Below the pieces are notes generated by a model, which saw nothing but the letters and a program-made list of their open reading frames with translations, did not search any database and was not told the DNA's origin. Made by a program: the position numbers and the translations under genes. DNA of 64,000 nt from Paragonimus westermani (taxonomy: Eukaryota; Platyhelminthes; Trematoda; Plagiorchiida; Troglotrematidae): contig QNGE01000736.1 in assembly GCA_008508345.1 (NCBI GenBank), forward strand, positions 35,505 through 99,504. The letters run 5' to 3'. Each line of letters opens with the position of its first letter. The first letter of the stretch is position 1. This document shows positions 47,741-58,771 of this stretch, piece by piece.

Positions 47741-48001
47741 GTAAATGACCGCATGGTTGACGGTTTATCGTGCACAGAGGTGGTCGGTTTGATCAGTCGA
47801 GCCGAGAAGTTCTTAGACTTGCTTGTTCAACGTCGGATAACCAACCGTACAAAACGACAGACGCGCGAATTGACACGAGACGATCAGTGTATAGCCGGCA
47901 CCTCCACAAGAAAACAATCGGCCACAACAGTGAATAAAACAAACCCCAGTGGCAATCGATCACAAAAACGCGTTCCCCACACAAACTTAACGGTACTGTA
48001 A
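47741..48001 (+). CDS. GRIP1: GRIP-like scaffold, end of PDZ7 and C-terminus
   Basis: Acceptor CCCTTTATTTCAG|GTA, phase 0. It finishes PDZ7 with VNDRMVDGLSCTEVVGLISR and FLDLLVQRR, against human GRIP VNHVRTRDFDCCLVVPLI and LDLVISRNP. A basic, disordered tail of about 55 residues follows and ends in NLTVL at the TAA (47999-48001). The last residues Thr-Val-Leu fit a class I PDZ ligand, whereas the human GRIP1 tail also ends in a hydrophobic Leu. The frame is taken as terminal because the tail length is similar to vertebrate GRIPs and an AATAAA lies 0.9 kb downstream. A further exon spliced from near the stop cannot be excluded. Confidence 0.9.
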   Translation, partial: VNDRMVDGLSCTEVVGLISRAEKFLDLLVQRRITNRTKRQTRELTRDDQCIAGTSTRKQSATTVNKTNPSGNRSQKRVPHTNLTVL

Positions 48002-48941
48002 CTGTGTAAATGCACACGTCAAGTTGAACGAATACGGAAACAAATAAGAGCTCCCCTAAACACACGTACACACACAGCAAGGGTGTCCATGTACAACTCT
48101 ATTCGGAGCTGTGTTCACGTGTAGGATGAATAGTTCAGCTGAAACACGTGTCATGACACAACAATGTTATTTTCTTACTACAAACCACTTCGCTCGGATT
48201 GCGAGCGACAGACAAGAAGATAGTATCATTAGCAATCAGTTGACCAGGTGAATCACACAAATTGACAAAGTCTATGTATTTGTATGTATAGAAACACTTT
48301 TTTGCGTACATTTCACATACGTACATGCTAGTTGTCGCTACTGCATTTGGCTATTCACAGGAAACTGAACAGTTGTAACTAATTTTGAACAAGACAAGTA
48401 ATCTAGACAAGTTACATACAGACGGTAGTTTCACAACGCCGTTGCCTTTAGACTCAATTACAATCAGCCTACAGCACCAATATTATTATTACTAATAATA
48501 ATAGTAACATCGCTAACGTGAGTACAAATTGTGATGTACTTAGTAAGATTATTATTTCGGTTGTCCTTCGTGGAACCATCATCTTTTGTGTTCTGTTCAT
48601 CGTTTGCCTCTGCTCATCCCCTCCCAAGCCTAAGCAGTTTGAATGCCATTCGGAATTCGATCTATTTTTTTGTTCAATGCTTTCGTTATTGTTGCCCTTG
48701 TTCAAAACATGTCAGAAATAGCAGTCCATGGCTATTTGTATCGTAGACAGTAGATAAGGATGCTCCACTGTGTGGGGCTATAACTGCTCGGAAAAAAATC
48801 GATTTCCAAACCAAAACACTGTTCTTGATCTCCTTGGTTGCGGAACTAACGTGAGCTACATGAACGTGGCTTGTGTTAGTTTGATGTTAAGACACCGTCA
48901 TCAAAGATTGGCTAACGAGCATCACACTGGAGGAGTTGCCA

Positions 48942-48947
48942 AATAAA
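48942..48947 (+). terminator. candidate polyadenylation signal for GRIP
   Basis: A canonical AATAAA about 940 bases after the GRIP stop codon. Others occur further on, so the choice is tentative. Confidence 0.3.
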
Positions 48948-49740
48948 CAACTGGTGCAGGAACGAGAAGTTGGTCATTCACATAACCACTGCAAATGCAC
49001 CATCTTAGCACAGCGAATCACAGTCCAGTTATATCTAGTAGTAAATCCAAGAAACAGACGGAAAGCTGGAGGTGAAGGATACAGGTTTTCGAGTGAACAC
49101 CAGACAACTGCGGTAAGATCCCTCTGTAAACGACGGAAAATCACAATGCGGTTGACTGGAACAACCAAATGAAGTAGGTGTAGGCAAACAGAATAGTTTG
49201 GTAGGATAACGACAGAAGTAACGGAAAAGATCAAGGACTCAAAATATGAGATGCAAAGGTAACGTCTACCTCTGAAACTAGCGATAAACTTGGTCGGCCT
49301 CGAATTCAACTGTGCATGTCCGACCAGACAACCACTGGTTTGAATAGAATTCCAATATTAGTGGATGAAAAGGTTCTTCATCAGATTTATATAGAGCCCC
49401 CGGAAGAGTGTGAAAACTATACGAAATACATGCGTCTATAACAGCTGTATAAAACACACCAGCAGAAAATGTGTTAAGTGACCACATCTGGTCTGTTACT
49501 TATAAGCCGTTCATAGACAAACAGGAAGAAGGGCACATATGACATTCGAAAAACAAAGAAGAAAAACGTGTTACTGTCAGGCGCGTGGCTTAGGCGTGGA
49601 TGCCATTTCTAAAGAAGGTTAGCGGCGTAGGGAAGTCCGCTGATGAGCTTATGTTGCCCGCAAACAAGGCTTGACCATAGAAATAACCACGTAGTTCTCG
49701 TTCTTCAATGTCATCCTTACAGGATGAGTAGCGGAGTGGT

Positions 49741-49746
49741 TTTATT
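49741..49746 (-). terminator. candidate polyadenylation signal for UBXN6
   Basis: TTTATT on the + strand, so AATAAA in the sense of UBXN6, about 360 bases past its stop codon. Confidence 0.4.
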
Positions 49747-50103
49747 TAAATAAAAGATGAGTTACCAAAAGTAAAATTCGTCGATCTCACACCACACAAG
49801 CCGATCATACGTCATAATCTTTTCTAATATCATTCGTCAAGAAGCGCGTCCCCGAGAACACCAAGATGGAATACATCTGGACAAAATGGTGCAAGTAGGT
49901 ACAACAGTTCCGCCTAGAGCTCTTTGGAGCTCACAGGTTATGTGCCGAAACTTGTGTACAATGAGATATATCGAGAAAGGTTCTGGAAGTCGCTTGAAAA
50001 TGATAACCGATGGATCACAGCACATGGAAAGTCAAAGCCACTGTTTGCGTCAAAAAAACACGAGAATTTCACGAAAGAAACAGAGGGTAGAAGAGGAAAA
50101 CAA

Positions 50104-50400
50104 TCAAATTGGGTTCACATTTTTTAGCAGATCGGAGCGTAAGAGGTTTTGCGCCTGATCAGTAGAGCCCTGGGCATTGGGGACGGACAAAGTAATCAAA
50201 CCACAGGGAGCAAGACTGAGGTCGATCAAAGTGGCCGCTTCGTTAGTCAACTCGGTACGCACTGTTAATGGCTGGTTCGATTTACCAGATTGTACCGTAC
50301 CGGGAGGAGCCCATAACTGATATTCCATACTGGGCACGGCAAGACAATCGGTGATCCATTCTCGCACCTTTCCCAAAGTGTCGTTCGCGTAAAACGTACC
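50104..50400 (-). CDS. UBXN6: UBXN6 terminal exon, UBX domain
   Basis: UBXN6 (UBXD1) is a cofactor of the AAA-ATPase p97/VCP in ER-associated degradation and endolysosomal trafficking. This 99-codon exon (stop included) starts at TTTCAATTTTTAG|GGT, phase 0. It gives GTFYANDTLGKVREWITDCL, then MEYQLWAPPG, then TLIDLSLAPCGLITLSV, matching the human order GTFYARE...FVRECLQ...FELLASGG...ECGLVPSALLTFS. About ten extra residues sit in the loop after APPG (residues TVQSGKSNQP). The C-terminus LLRSDLLKN is like the human ILKPELLS tail. It is spliced to 62620-62847 across a 12.2 kb intron, or first to the candidate exon at 50880. Confidence 0.9.
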   Translation of the reverse strand, partial: GTFYANDTLGKVREWITDCLAVPSMEYQLWAPPGTVQSGKSNQPLTVRTELTNEAATLIDLSLAPCGLITLSVPNAQGSTDQAQNLLRSDLLKNVNPI

Positions 50401-50639
50401 CTAAAAATTGAAACCAGATAAAAATGTGACATAAGACGAAATATAAGGATTTATTATTCGCCACGTATGAGGGCAAACAAAATTCAATGTACAAAGGACC
50501 AAATTCATGAGGTTATAAGTTCAGAAAACTTGCCAGTAACTAATTCAATGATAATACGAGGGTGAATCAGGAAGAAAACATTTACCCAAATATAACTGGA
50601 TACTTGAAAAATCGAATCCGTTTGAGCCATCTGAATAGA

Positions 50640-50840
50640 ATGGTCAGAAGACAAACGACGATATGAGTTCATTTCGTACATCCGTTCCTCTACTAACGCC
50701 ATATTGTCCGGTTCGTTTGCAGGTCTGACGGTTCATTACAACGGCACCGATCCTTTTATCTGGATCCAGAATTATGATATTTTGATCATCCTTCAGTTGC
50801 TGGGGAGTTCCCAGTTGTTCACTAGTTAGACAGTACACAT
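50640..50840 (-). pseudogene. Penelope-like N-terminal fingers relic
   Basis: The frame contains QQLKDDQNIIILDPDKRIGA followed by VVMNRQ, matching the (LK-D--IVIL-PDKG--VVVM) segment at the start of Penelope-like reverse transcriptases. Nothing of the palm follows, so it is a small relic. The same short block is present in the + copy at 54420. Confidence 0.55.
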
Positions 50841-50879
50841 GATGTATTGGAAGCTGTGTGACAGATCAACGCAACTGAC

Positions 50880-51173
50880 CTTCAGCCAACTGTCATTATC
50901 TGTTGATGTAAGAACCAAAACATTTAACTGAGCATATAAATTCTCAAATGGTGCATCCAGTAGGATTTTCTGTGTGCTTTGAGTAACCGAAAATGCAGTC
51001 TCATTGAGAATGCTTCCATCTGAGCTCGAGAGAACATGACAGATGATAGATTGAGAATATGTCGTTGTATTGGCTTCAGTACGTTTCACCGTCGCATTAC
51101 AAGCGAACCGAATGTGTGGTCCGAGCGACATTTCGTTTATCGAATACGACACTTTGTTGTGCACATCCTTCGA
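50880..51173 (-). CDS. candidate 98-codon exon, phase 0-0, within the UBXN6 intron
   Basis: This open block has an acceptor (GAGTTGTTTCAG|TCG) and a strong donor (CTGAAG|GTCAGT). It is exactly 98 codons long, with both borders in phase 0. The peptide has normal coding composition, rich in Ser/Thr/Asn (NEMSLGPHIRFACNATVKRT; SSDGSILNETAFSVTQSTQK; a final DNDSWLK). No family is recognised. Because 62620-62847 ends and 50104-50400 begins in phase 0, it could be a cassette exon that would insert 98 residues between the first two strands of the UBX domain. Alternatively it belongs to a separate nested gene, or is an orphaned or pseudo-exon. Confidence 0.5.
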
Positions 51174-51845
51174 CTGAAACAACTCTTTCTAAACAGAATC
51201 AACAAATAGCACGTATAAACACTCCAGGTTTGAACGCGTGAGGCACAATTTGCCACGTCCCAATAACCTTCCATACCAAACCCCATTCATCTTTCAATAC
51301 TCACTGACTATTTGAAACGTCTACTTTTATTCCGAACGGAAATTTGAGCTTCTACCGGTTTCATTACCATGTTAATCACACGCTTGCCGATTGACCAGAG
51401 TGTGCGAAATGAATTTACACCATAGTTTGTGCCTTCTGACTATTCCATACATTCTGTACAAAAAAGGTTACATACGGACTGCACCTAAAACCCAATAATT
51501 TGGGGGGGCTTCGTCATCACCAACGTCTTGCCCAGCAATCATGTCCAAATGATCGTCATCGTTAACTTGATTCTGTTCAATTCTTTGGGCTAACAAAAAG
51601 ATGAGCCAATACCGCATTAACTGTTCTAACTGTTCTGTTCAAACTTTCATAGGGAACTAGTTGTGTGAAATTTTTGATGAACAACACTCACATTACTAAC
51701 AGGCAGGCAGGGTCGAGCATATAAATCTGACTATTCGGTAGAGGTCAACAGCCAGAGTCGTAGCGGTTACCTAGTAAGGACGTGAACTGGAGTTTTAAAG
51801 ATAGACGCTACTAAACAGCATCGACAAAAACGAAACACAAATCCA

Positions 51846-51925
51846 GTGACTCTTTTCGAAAGGAGCAGGCTGAAAATGCTATCTGAATGCGAAAGCTGCG
51901 ATCAAACGTGGACGATGCCCAAGTT
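51846..51925 (+). repeat. SINE family 1, 3' fragment
   Basis: Tail only: CTCTTTTCGAAAGGAGCAGG, then ATCTGAATGCGAAAGCTGCG and ATCAAACGTGGACGATGC. Several substitutions relative to the 20044 copy mark it as older. Confidence 0.75.
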
Positions 51926-52752
51926 TTGGACTATGCGTTTACCCCTGTACCACTGGTAAGAATGCACTCGATCTGTGATCACACCTGGCAGGCTAATTAT
52001 TGTCGGACCTGTACACGCACTTTTTCACAGAAATGGCTGGTTTCTCGGGAGCCAGCCATTAGATACGGTAGCGCGCTACCCAAAAAGGTTAAGACAGAAG
52101 CAACAAAGTAGCAACTTGGCACGTACTGCGGTAAATTTCAACAGAGCTACGCCACAAGTGCTTAACAACAGTGTGATCCAACGGAGACTAGTTCATATCC
52201 CCAGAAGGAGGGCCTACTTTGGACAATGGCAGACAAGCATAAAATAGATGTTGACTCTTTAAGGCAGACAGATAAAACAGTGACCGTCATTTGATCCAGT
52301 TAGCCACACACAAATATTCAAACCGAATATATGATTTAGGGATGGTAACAAGAGAACAAGGGAAACAGAACTGGCTCAACTAAACTCAAAAAAGCCGTGC
52401 TACAGAAGGTAAAGTCGACTAACGACGTCCTTATCAAAAAGTAGACGACAATATAACCTGGTGCGCCAAGGCTTCCAAATTACTAACTCATCGCCACCAT
52501 CGTGATCATTAACGAAGACCGGTTCTCGCTGATGCCTAACCACAATGCAATGGTTGAGAAAGTAGAGAAAGAAGACCCGACTACTAAATGCAACTATGTC
52601 TAAACTGAATGTGCCTTCGCCTTGCAACCGAGCTATGAGTGAAAGCAAGGCGTCATCTGCAAGACAGCTTTCCTTAGGGTTTGCACTTCCAAGAGTCATC
52701 AAGTGCACTCATTCCATAGACACTCACGTTACTGAACCGACTGACCGCCATC

Positions 52753-53860
52753 TCACTTGAAGTCTATGATCACAGACTTTATGAGCCACGACAGCCAGTC
52801 TGGGAGACGAATCCGATCTACAGTGGGCAACCCCTTGGTTAACGATTTCACTTCTCTACACCAGGTCACCATCTGTCCACCCCACATCTTACGCCAGTCG
52901 GCCGCCACATCCTCAAACAGAGCTCGGAGTGGCATTCAACCACATGACAGTTTTAGTGTATGGCCTAAGTCTGTGCAATCTTAAAGATTAAACAAAGTAA
53001 CTCGATTGGCAATCATTACAAAAAATCCGCTTCCTAGCTTCGTTTTTGCTAGGCTTTGGTGCCACTCAATACGAGCGAGCGAACGCAAATATCGGTGGTC
53101 AACTACCTGAGGACATTTCACGTCTAAATTGAGCGACAAAATTTCAGAACCGCAACATAACAGCCTTGACAGTCGCATTATACACGCGGACCTTAAGCTT
53201 CGGAGTGTTGCCTTTATCGCCAGAGACGTCTTACGTTGATGAACACCTCCTTAGATTCGAAGATACGAATCTCTCTTTCGTTCCCTATAGCTCTGCCGCT
53301 GCTGATGCAACCACATAAGTACACAAATCGGTCAACCTGAATAACTTCATTATCCAACGTCAAGTCTACATAATCACGGCAGTGTTGCAAAAGCACCCTG
53401 AGACGGTAAACAGCATTCCGAAGTATTTAGCTGAATGCGAAATAGCATCTAGCATTGTCCGTCCCCCTCGAAATTTTTTAACCAACGCCTTGTCGTCAAC
53501 ATAGTTAATATCACTCAGTCATTCACCAGGTCGGAGATCCACTCCTGCATCCTGTAAGCGCCGTAGACAGTCCTCTACTATCACGTCTACGATGGCAAAA
53601 GCGAACACCCTTGACGTACGCCGCTCTTGGTGTGGTGACAGTTCACCAAAAGCCCTCAAATATGCGAATAAAGCACCACCAGTATGTTCACATACCTGAT
53701 CGGCGCGTCTCTGCGTTTAAGCGACTCCAAAAGTGTACAGTGATCCACTGAAGCGAACGCACCTATTGCTGATTGGTGGTATGCGTAACGCTGCATCAGA
53801 ATTGGGTGAAGAGTGAAAATTTGAAACATTGTTCCCCTTAGCCACTTCATTAGATCAGAA
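52753..53860 (-). mobile_element. RTE-type LINE, 3' part (reverse transcriptase onward)
   Basis: Reading leftward: AIGAFASVDHCTLLESLKRR with RYVNILVVLYSH (53850-53656, motif A region, first catalytic Asp changed); then, across frameshifts, INYVDDKAL near 53512-53484 (catalytic YVDD); VDRFVYLCGCISSGRAIGNE (53396-53214); DHRYLRSLARIEWHQ (53178-52981); and the C-terminal ALFEDVAADWRKM with REVKSLTKGL (52935-52753). This order is typical of RTE/related LINE C-termini in flatworms. It continues the 5' part at 56200-58000, from which it is separated by the Penelope-like dimer. Confidence 0.85.
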
Positions 53861-53880
53861 AGAAGACATGTTGTAATATG

Positions 53881-56150
53881 TTAACACTTCGTTTACTCTC
53901 ATCAATAGCAAACGTAAACACATGCCAGTTATGTACGCCATACAGACAAGGACAAACAGGAACTAGACATACGTACAAACACATCAACTATTATGTAATC
54001 ACTACCATGACAATCCGATAGGTTGCCTCAACCACTTTTGTGCCCATAAATTCGGAAAAGCATCGTTCCGAAGAAAGCCGGTAAGTGCAGAACTCGTCGT
54101 TTTCTCATGGCCAGCCGATATGTTTACTGGTAGTGGTTTCAAACATGTGCACAACCTTTCGTCTACCCAGTTGACACACAGACGCAACTGGAGGTTTTCT
54201 CATTTGGATTGAAGTTCAGAACACCGCCCAGGAATTTCAATAGATTGGGCACACAAGTTCAATTTGAATACATGCACGATCAGCTGAAAGAACTGTCGTT
54301 CATATCCTCTGATAAAATAGGATGCTTATGGGCAAAATTGTTGGCACTCATTTGCTAACAGTGCCGCCTAATGCAGAAACACTATCAGGCCACGAAGGAA
54401 CTAACAGACATGCGACACTTGGTATTCTTTAAACCGGATAAAGGATCCGGTGTGGTCGTCATAACCAAGGAAGAATATTTAAGAAAAATGATTATCATTT
54501 TGGAGGACCAGAGGAAGTTCAAAGTAGACCAGACAGCCGAAAATAACATATTGGTGGAAAAGCAAGTTGCAAGGCAACTTCTGATAGTTTTTACACGTAC
54601 ACATATCTGCGGCAAGGAAACACCCCGAATGAGAGACGCCTCGAAAGTACACCTCTGCGTCCGATCTTGCGCACGAACAATTCTGTTTGCCGTAAAGTTG
54701 TTCGTTGGCTAGTGGACATCTTCGATCCTGTCCGCAAAGTTTTATTCCCACGCTGCCTGAAAGACTTATTTGAATTAGCTGAAATATTAGAAAACGCTTC
54801 GGTGAGTACCCAATTAATGTATTCCAATGGACCTTGTTTCACTTTTTACGACTGTTCCTCCTTCGTGAGACAGCTGATTTTATATGTCAGTTTATCTCTA
54901 GTCAGAACAGTGATATTGGCGTCCCACTTGAATATCCCAAACATCTTTTATTCGTTCCGATTTCAAGGGGTTTGCTTAGAAACAAATAGACGGCGTTGCT
55001 ATAGGTAGATCATTAGGCTCAACACTAGCGGACGTCTTCTAAAGAGTGATTGAACAGTAAGTCCCGGATTATATAGCTACATTGTTATTGTACAAACGAT
55101 AAGCTGATGATATTTCAATTTGTATTGGTGTTGGTCGTTTTAATTTGGTTTTCAACTTGGTAATATTCACCCCCAACCTATCTTTATCTCACAAAACTGA
55201 ATCGAACAACCGTTTACCTTTTTTGGCCGTATCTGTTACTGGAAATGCGGATGGCACGTTACAGGGTTCAGTTCACCGCAAAGCAGCATGGGGTGGTCAG
55301 TGTCTTCAGTTTTCCAACTTTGTTCCTAACGCATACAAACGGGGTTTGGTTAAGACACCGTTACATAGAGCCAGACGTATTTGTACCTCTGATAAACTGC
55401 AGGTGGACCAGGAGTTGCTGACACAAACCTTACTAGTAAGTGGATATCCCCATAAATTCGTCAAGGCACATAATGCGGTGAATGAGATCAATGAGCCCAT
55501 ACTTACGGCCCAAAAGAAAAATGTTTTTCTATTCTTGTCATTCAAAGGTGACCATTTAGCCAACGAAATAGGGCACAAACTAAAGTCTGCTCTGACTCGA
55601 ATATATGCGGCTGCGCAGTTGTGCTTGGTTCAAATCACCAGAGGACCAGTTTTCCGCAATCATGGAAGCGGTCTGTCAAACTCTTCTGTCTCCCATGTTT
55701 TGCACCAGTTCGTTTGCAGTTCCAGTGACGTATACACAAGCAGAACGGATCGACAGCTATCAGAGCGAGTAGCCGGACACAGCCCGAAGTGGTTGAAACG
55801 GCTGATAACAACTTGGTGAAATGACTGCTCGAAATCCAACTTCAACGATCAGTAAATACACCATGACAACAGGTCACCACGTTGAACCAGTAAACCCCCT
55901 CAAGCTAGTGTTGCGCAATCGACGCCTGAGGTTACTGGCTGTCAGCGGAGCGACACTTATCCGAATTTACCAGCCGACGTTATGCGCACAAAAGTGATCG
56001 AGGCAACCTGTCGCACTGTCATGGTAGTGAGTGCATAATAGTTGATGTGTTTGTAGGGGTGTCCAGTTCCCGTCTATCCTCATCTGTGTGGTGTACATAA
56101 CTGGCACGTTTTACTTTTGCTACTGATGAGAGTAGACGAAATGCTCATGC
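53881..56150. mobile_element. outward-facing inverted Penelope-like dimer inside LINE
   Basis: Inverted arms of about 170 bases (53881-54052 and 55975-56145) share TTCGTTTACTCTCATCA-type and AACACATCAACTATTATG blocks. The left arm is the 3' end of a - strand copy; its C-terminus reads NLWAQKWLRQPIGLSW at 54050-54002, preceded by GHEKTTSSALTGF. The right arm follows the stop of a + strand copy that spans fingers to C-terminus. Both 3' ends face outward. The pair splits the RTE LINE between its reverse transcriptase fingers (56.2-56.5 kb) and palm (53.86 kb), so it inserted after the LINE. Confidence 0.85.
54371..55980 (+). pseudogene. Penelope-like reverse transcriptase and endonuclease, broken
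   Basis: Pieces in order: fingers HLVFFKPDKGSGVVVITKEE (54371-54712); a frameshifted RT segment with KDLFELAEIL (54667-55008); a degraded IDGVAIGRSLGSTLADVF at about 54987-55040; a corrupted catalytic site reading ADD after a stop near 55084; the thumb NRLPFLAVSVTGNADGTLQG and the VHRKAAWGGQCLQFSNF block; then the start of the GIY-YIG region with DRQLSERVAGHSPKWL (55145-55819); and a C-terminus with RIYQPTLCAQK before a stop near 55997. Multiple stops and frameshifts make it inactive. Confidence 0.85.
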
Positions 56151-56199
56151 TCTGGTGAAGTGAAAATCCGATCGATACATTCTCACTTAATATGAAACC

Positions 56200-58000
56200 G
56201 TGCCTATTCTTCCATAATGTCCGAACCCCAAGCTGCAGCGAGTCGACGAAGTGCAGTAGATGCTATCATCCTAGTGATGGCTTGGGCCAAGCTAATTGTC
56301 CTCTTTGAGCATGGAAACAATGATCAAGCGACTACGGTAATGAAGAATGCTCTCTATCGTCCACACAAGTTGAAACAATGAAGTCAAGGCCTCAACCAAC
56401 AACTTCTCATCTTTGAAAAATGGCAGTACGACGTCACCCGAACCAGTAGCCCTGCTTGGTTCAAGAGCCGAAATACAAGTGCAGACCTCGGTTTCGGTGT
56501 GTGGTTCTGAATCAACCGTCCTTGCAAGTTTTCAGCGTTGACACAAAAGTAGGATACCAGCTAGATTGCCCCTCAACGTGTTCCGTCTAGCGTTCTAACC
56601 TTGTGGACTTATTATGGATGAGTGTGCCATCATCATTGCTAATGGCTACAATGGCAGATGGACGTCCTGGACTGGCAGTACAAATAAGCTTGAAGTGTTT
56701 ATTAATGACCCCTGAGATAAAAGAGGTTTTCATTTCCCTACCATTCTCCGTCAACCAAATCTAACGATCGGCGACTAGGTTACGTTTCAGTTATCTACAG
56801 GTATCCAGCCTAAACTTGTTACATGGAATGACAGGAGGAATGTTGCGCCTAACAATTAACAACACTGAGGCTTTCTCTGGACTCAAGTGTTTGTTTGACC
56901 CAGGAAACACCGTGCCGCATGCTACAGTACCTGCTTCACAAATGGTCTGTGAGATATGGTTTCAGCAGTTGTTACGGTGGGAACTGCTTAGTATGTGTTC
57001 CAGGCTAACTTACTCTACCGTCAGCCCGGTTGGTAACTCGATAGTCCAGCCGCTGCTGTCGGTTACTCAGTGAAAGTAAGAACAAAATGACAAAGTAGGA
57101 ACGCATGATCAGATTTTAAGTATACGCTCCAATAAGAACGACAGACCTGAATGGATCCACGTTCCTTACAACGAATAGCCATTTGGTCCATGTGAAGTCA
57201 CATCTAATTTGGAGAAAGCGAGCGTCCAATGACAACAATGCCATTCACGGTGCCCACAACTAAAGATCTCTAAAAACAGCATATGCTCGGCTTACAGCTT
57301 CAACCTCCTACCGTTATCTGATCCATATGATCTCAGCTGAAACTGGTTTCATCGGGGCGGCTTACCTCCGGACAGAAGGACTGTCAGACCTAACTGTCAA
57401 CCTACTGAGAGTAGCCAGATCTGCGTAAAAAGCGTCTTTGACACCAACGTCACCCCCAGACCGCTGGAGCCTAAGCAGATACAACGAAAAATTCTCCAAA
57501 CATTTGGTGCCTAGAGCAGGCCTTAATCTGTCAATTGGATTGCACAGTCTGCTGCTAACAGGAATCCAATCTACCAATGCGGCCGCGGCCATCGTGCTGA
57601 GGACCATAACCACTCCAGCTTGATCGGCAGCGGCGGCCGTGGAGTCGCCCGAAATGTATAGCCAGTATCCAGTAGACTGTGGCACAACATGTCCTGGATT
57701 CTAATCTCTGAAATGCAACTGACGTTGACATTTGAAGAGAGCAACGTTCATGTGAGAGCGGCCCGTTGACTTGTCTGTTTGAGTGCGAACTTTGGAAGTT
57801 CCTCATAATAAATCGCATTCTAGGTTTAGGCAAGGCTCGAGAAAGACCTGAGGCTGGATAGTGAGATATTGGACTTATCGGCATAGTGTTACTAGGATTA
57901 ACTACATCTGTTGTGGGATTTGCAGAGTATTCACTAGAAATGGGGTCCGGAGGGGCCTGGGAGCTAAATTTGATGGAGAAGTGGGGGGGGGGGTCGGTAG
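56200..58000 (-). mobile_element. RTE-type LINE, 5' part (endonuclease and RT fingers)
   Basis: Reading leftward: an upstream segment with LQMSTSVAFQRLES near 57750; the apurinic-endonuclease-like region with SGDSTAAAADQAGVVMVLST and VDWIPVSSRLC, then KDAFYADLATL (57685-57362); DQMAIRCKERGSIQVCRSYW near 57200-57100; then reverse transcriptase fingers with EPSRATGSGDVVLPFFKDEK, LTSLFQLVWTIESI and SRLIIVSMLKEDN (56475-56270). Each matches the expected stage of an RTE-like LINE. Frameshifts and stops are frequent. It is continued by 52753-53860. Confidence 0.82.
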
Positions 58001-58330
58001 TAGTACATTTTCCTCTACCCACCCTGCTGTATGCAGCAGATAGGGCGACCCCGTTTATATTGCGATACAGCCTATGCAGTAAGGAATTAAGTGTTGTGAG
58101 TATTCACTTTTGTATTTGGACTGAGATACTGCCAGGAGACCCAAACCCAGACAGGAAAACGATTAGAACGCTCAACTAAGGCCTCTAGCTCAAAAGCCTG
58201 TATCGCAAGACGGTGGGTGGATGGCAGTGTACCGAAACAAGTACTCTTCCCAGAAAAAATGTGCCTACCTTTTTCTAACCCCTAAAGTGGTGCACCAGAA
58301 AACTAGTTCGTCAGAACTCTACTTATTGGA

Positions 58331-58771
58331 TTGCATGGTGTGAGTGACTCTGTGATCGTCACACCATCCAGTTTAGCCTATAAAACACCGAGATGCGCAA
58401 TTCGTTACACCGTGTCGAGGTCCAATCTCGTTGTGGCTATTTACAAAACAAAAGATAGGAAAATACTTTCCTCGAACCTAAAACAAAGAGGGATGGCTAA
58501 AAAATGTCACATAAACAAGATCAGTGCAGTTCTGACGGGTGGAAGTAAACATAAGCTGTACAGACAACACACTACAAAAGTGGTTTATAGAAAGGGGGAT
58601 TTCCATGAACCTTTGCAGGATGTATTGATTGCCGAAACCAATTACACGCAAGAAAAACCAACTAGAATTCAAAAAGCACGAACGAGGGATTTGCTCCAAA
58701 CTTTACAAGCCAGACGATCCCCTAAGGTTAGGTTCGAAAAAGAGCAGAATCCAGCGTACCATAAATTTTGA
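58331..58771 (+). CDS. hypothetical ORF, 146 codons
   Basis: A basic, uninterrupted frame with internal AARxxxT-like Lys/Arg-rich composition, ending KEQNPAYHKF. No domain, splice border or repeat partner is recognised. It sits antisense in the large UBXN6 intron between LINE and SINE relics, so it may be a piece of an unrecognised element rather than a gene. Confidence 0.2.
   Translation: MHGVSDSVIVTPSSLAYKTPRCAIRYTVSRSNLVVAIYKTKDRKILSSNLKQRGMAKKCHINKISAVLTGGSKHKLYRQHTTKVVYRKGDFHEPLQDVLIAETNYTQEKPTRIQKARTRDLLQTLQARRSPKVRFEKEQNPAYHKF

Larger units (their letters stand above)
48002..50103. other. convergent 3' intergenic region
   Basis: This separates the stop codons of GRIP (+) and UBXN6 (-). 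It presumably contains both 3' untranslated regions. Only chance frames were seen otherwise. Confidence 0.7.

Noticed and set aside
57978..57993. Poly-G run as a regulatory or G-quadruplex element
   Set aside because: A single G tract within a LINE relic; no additional tracts nearby to form a quadruplex.
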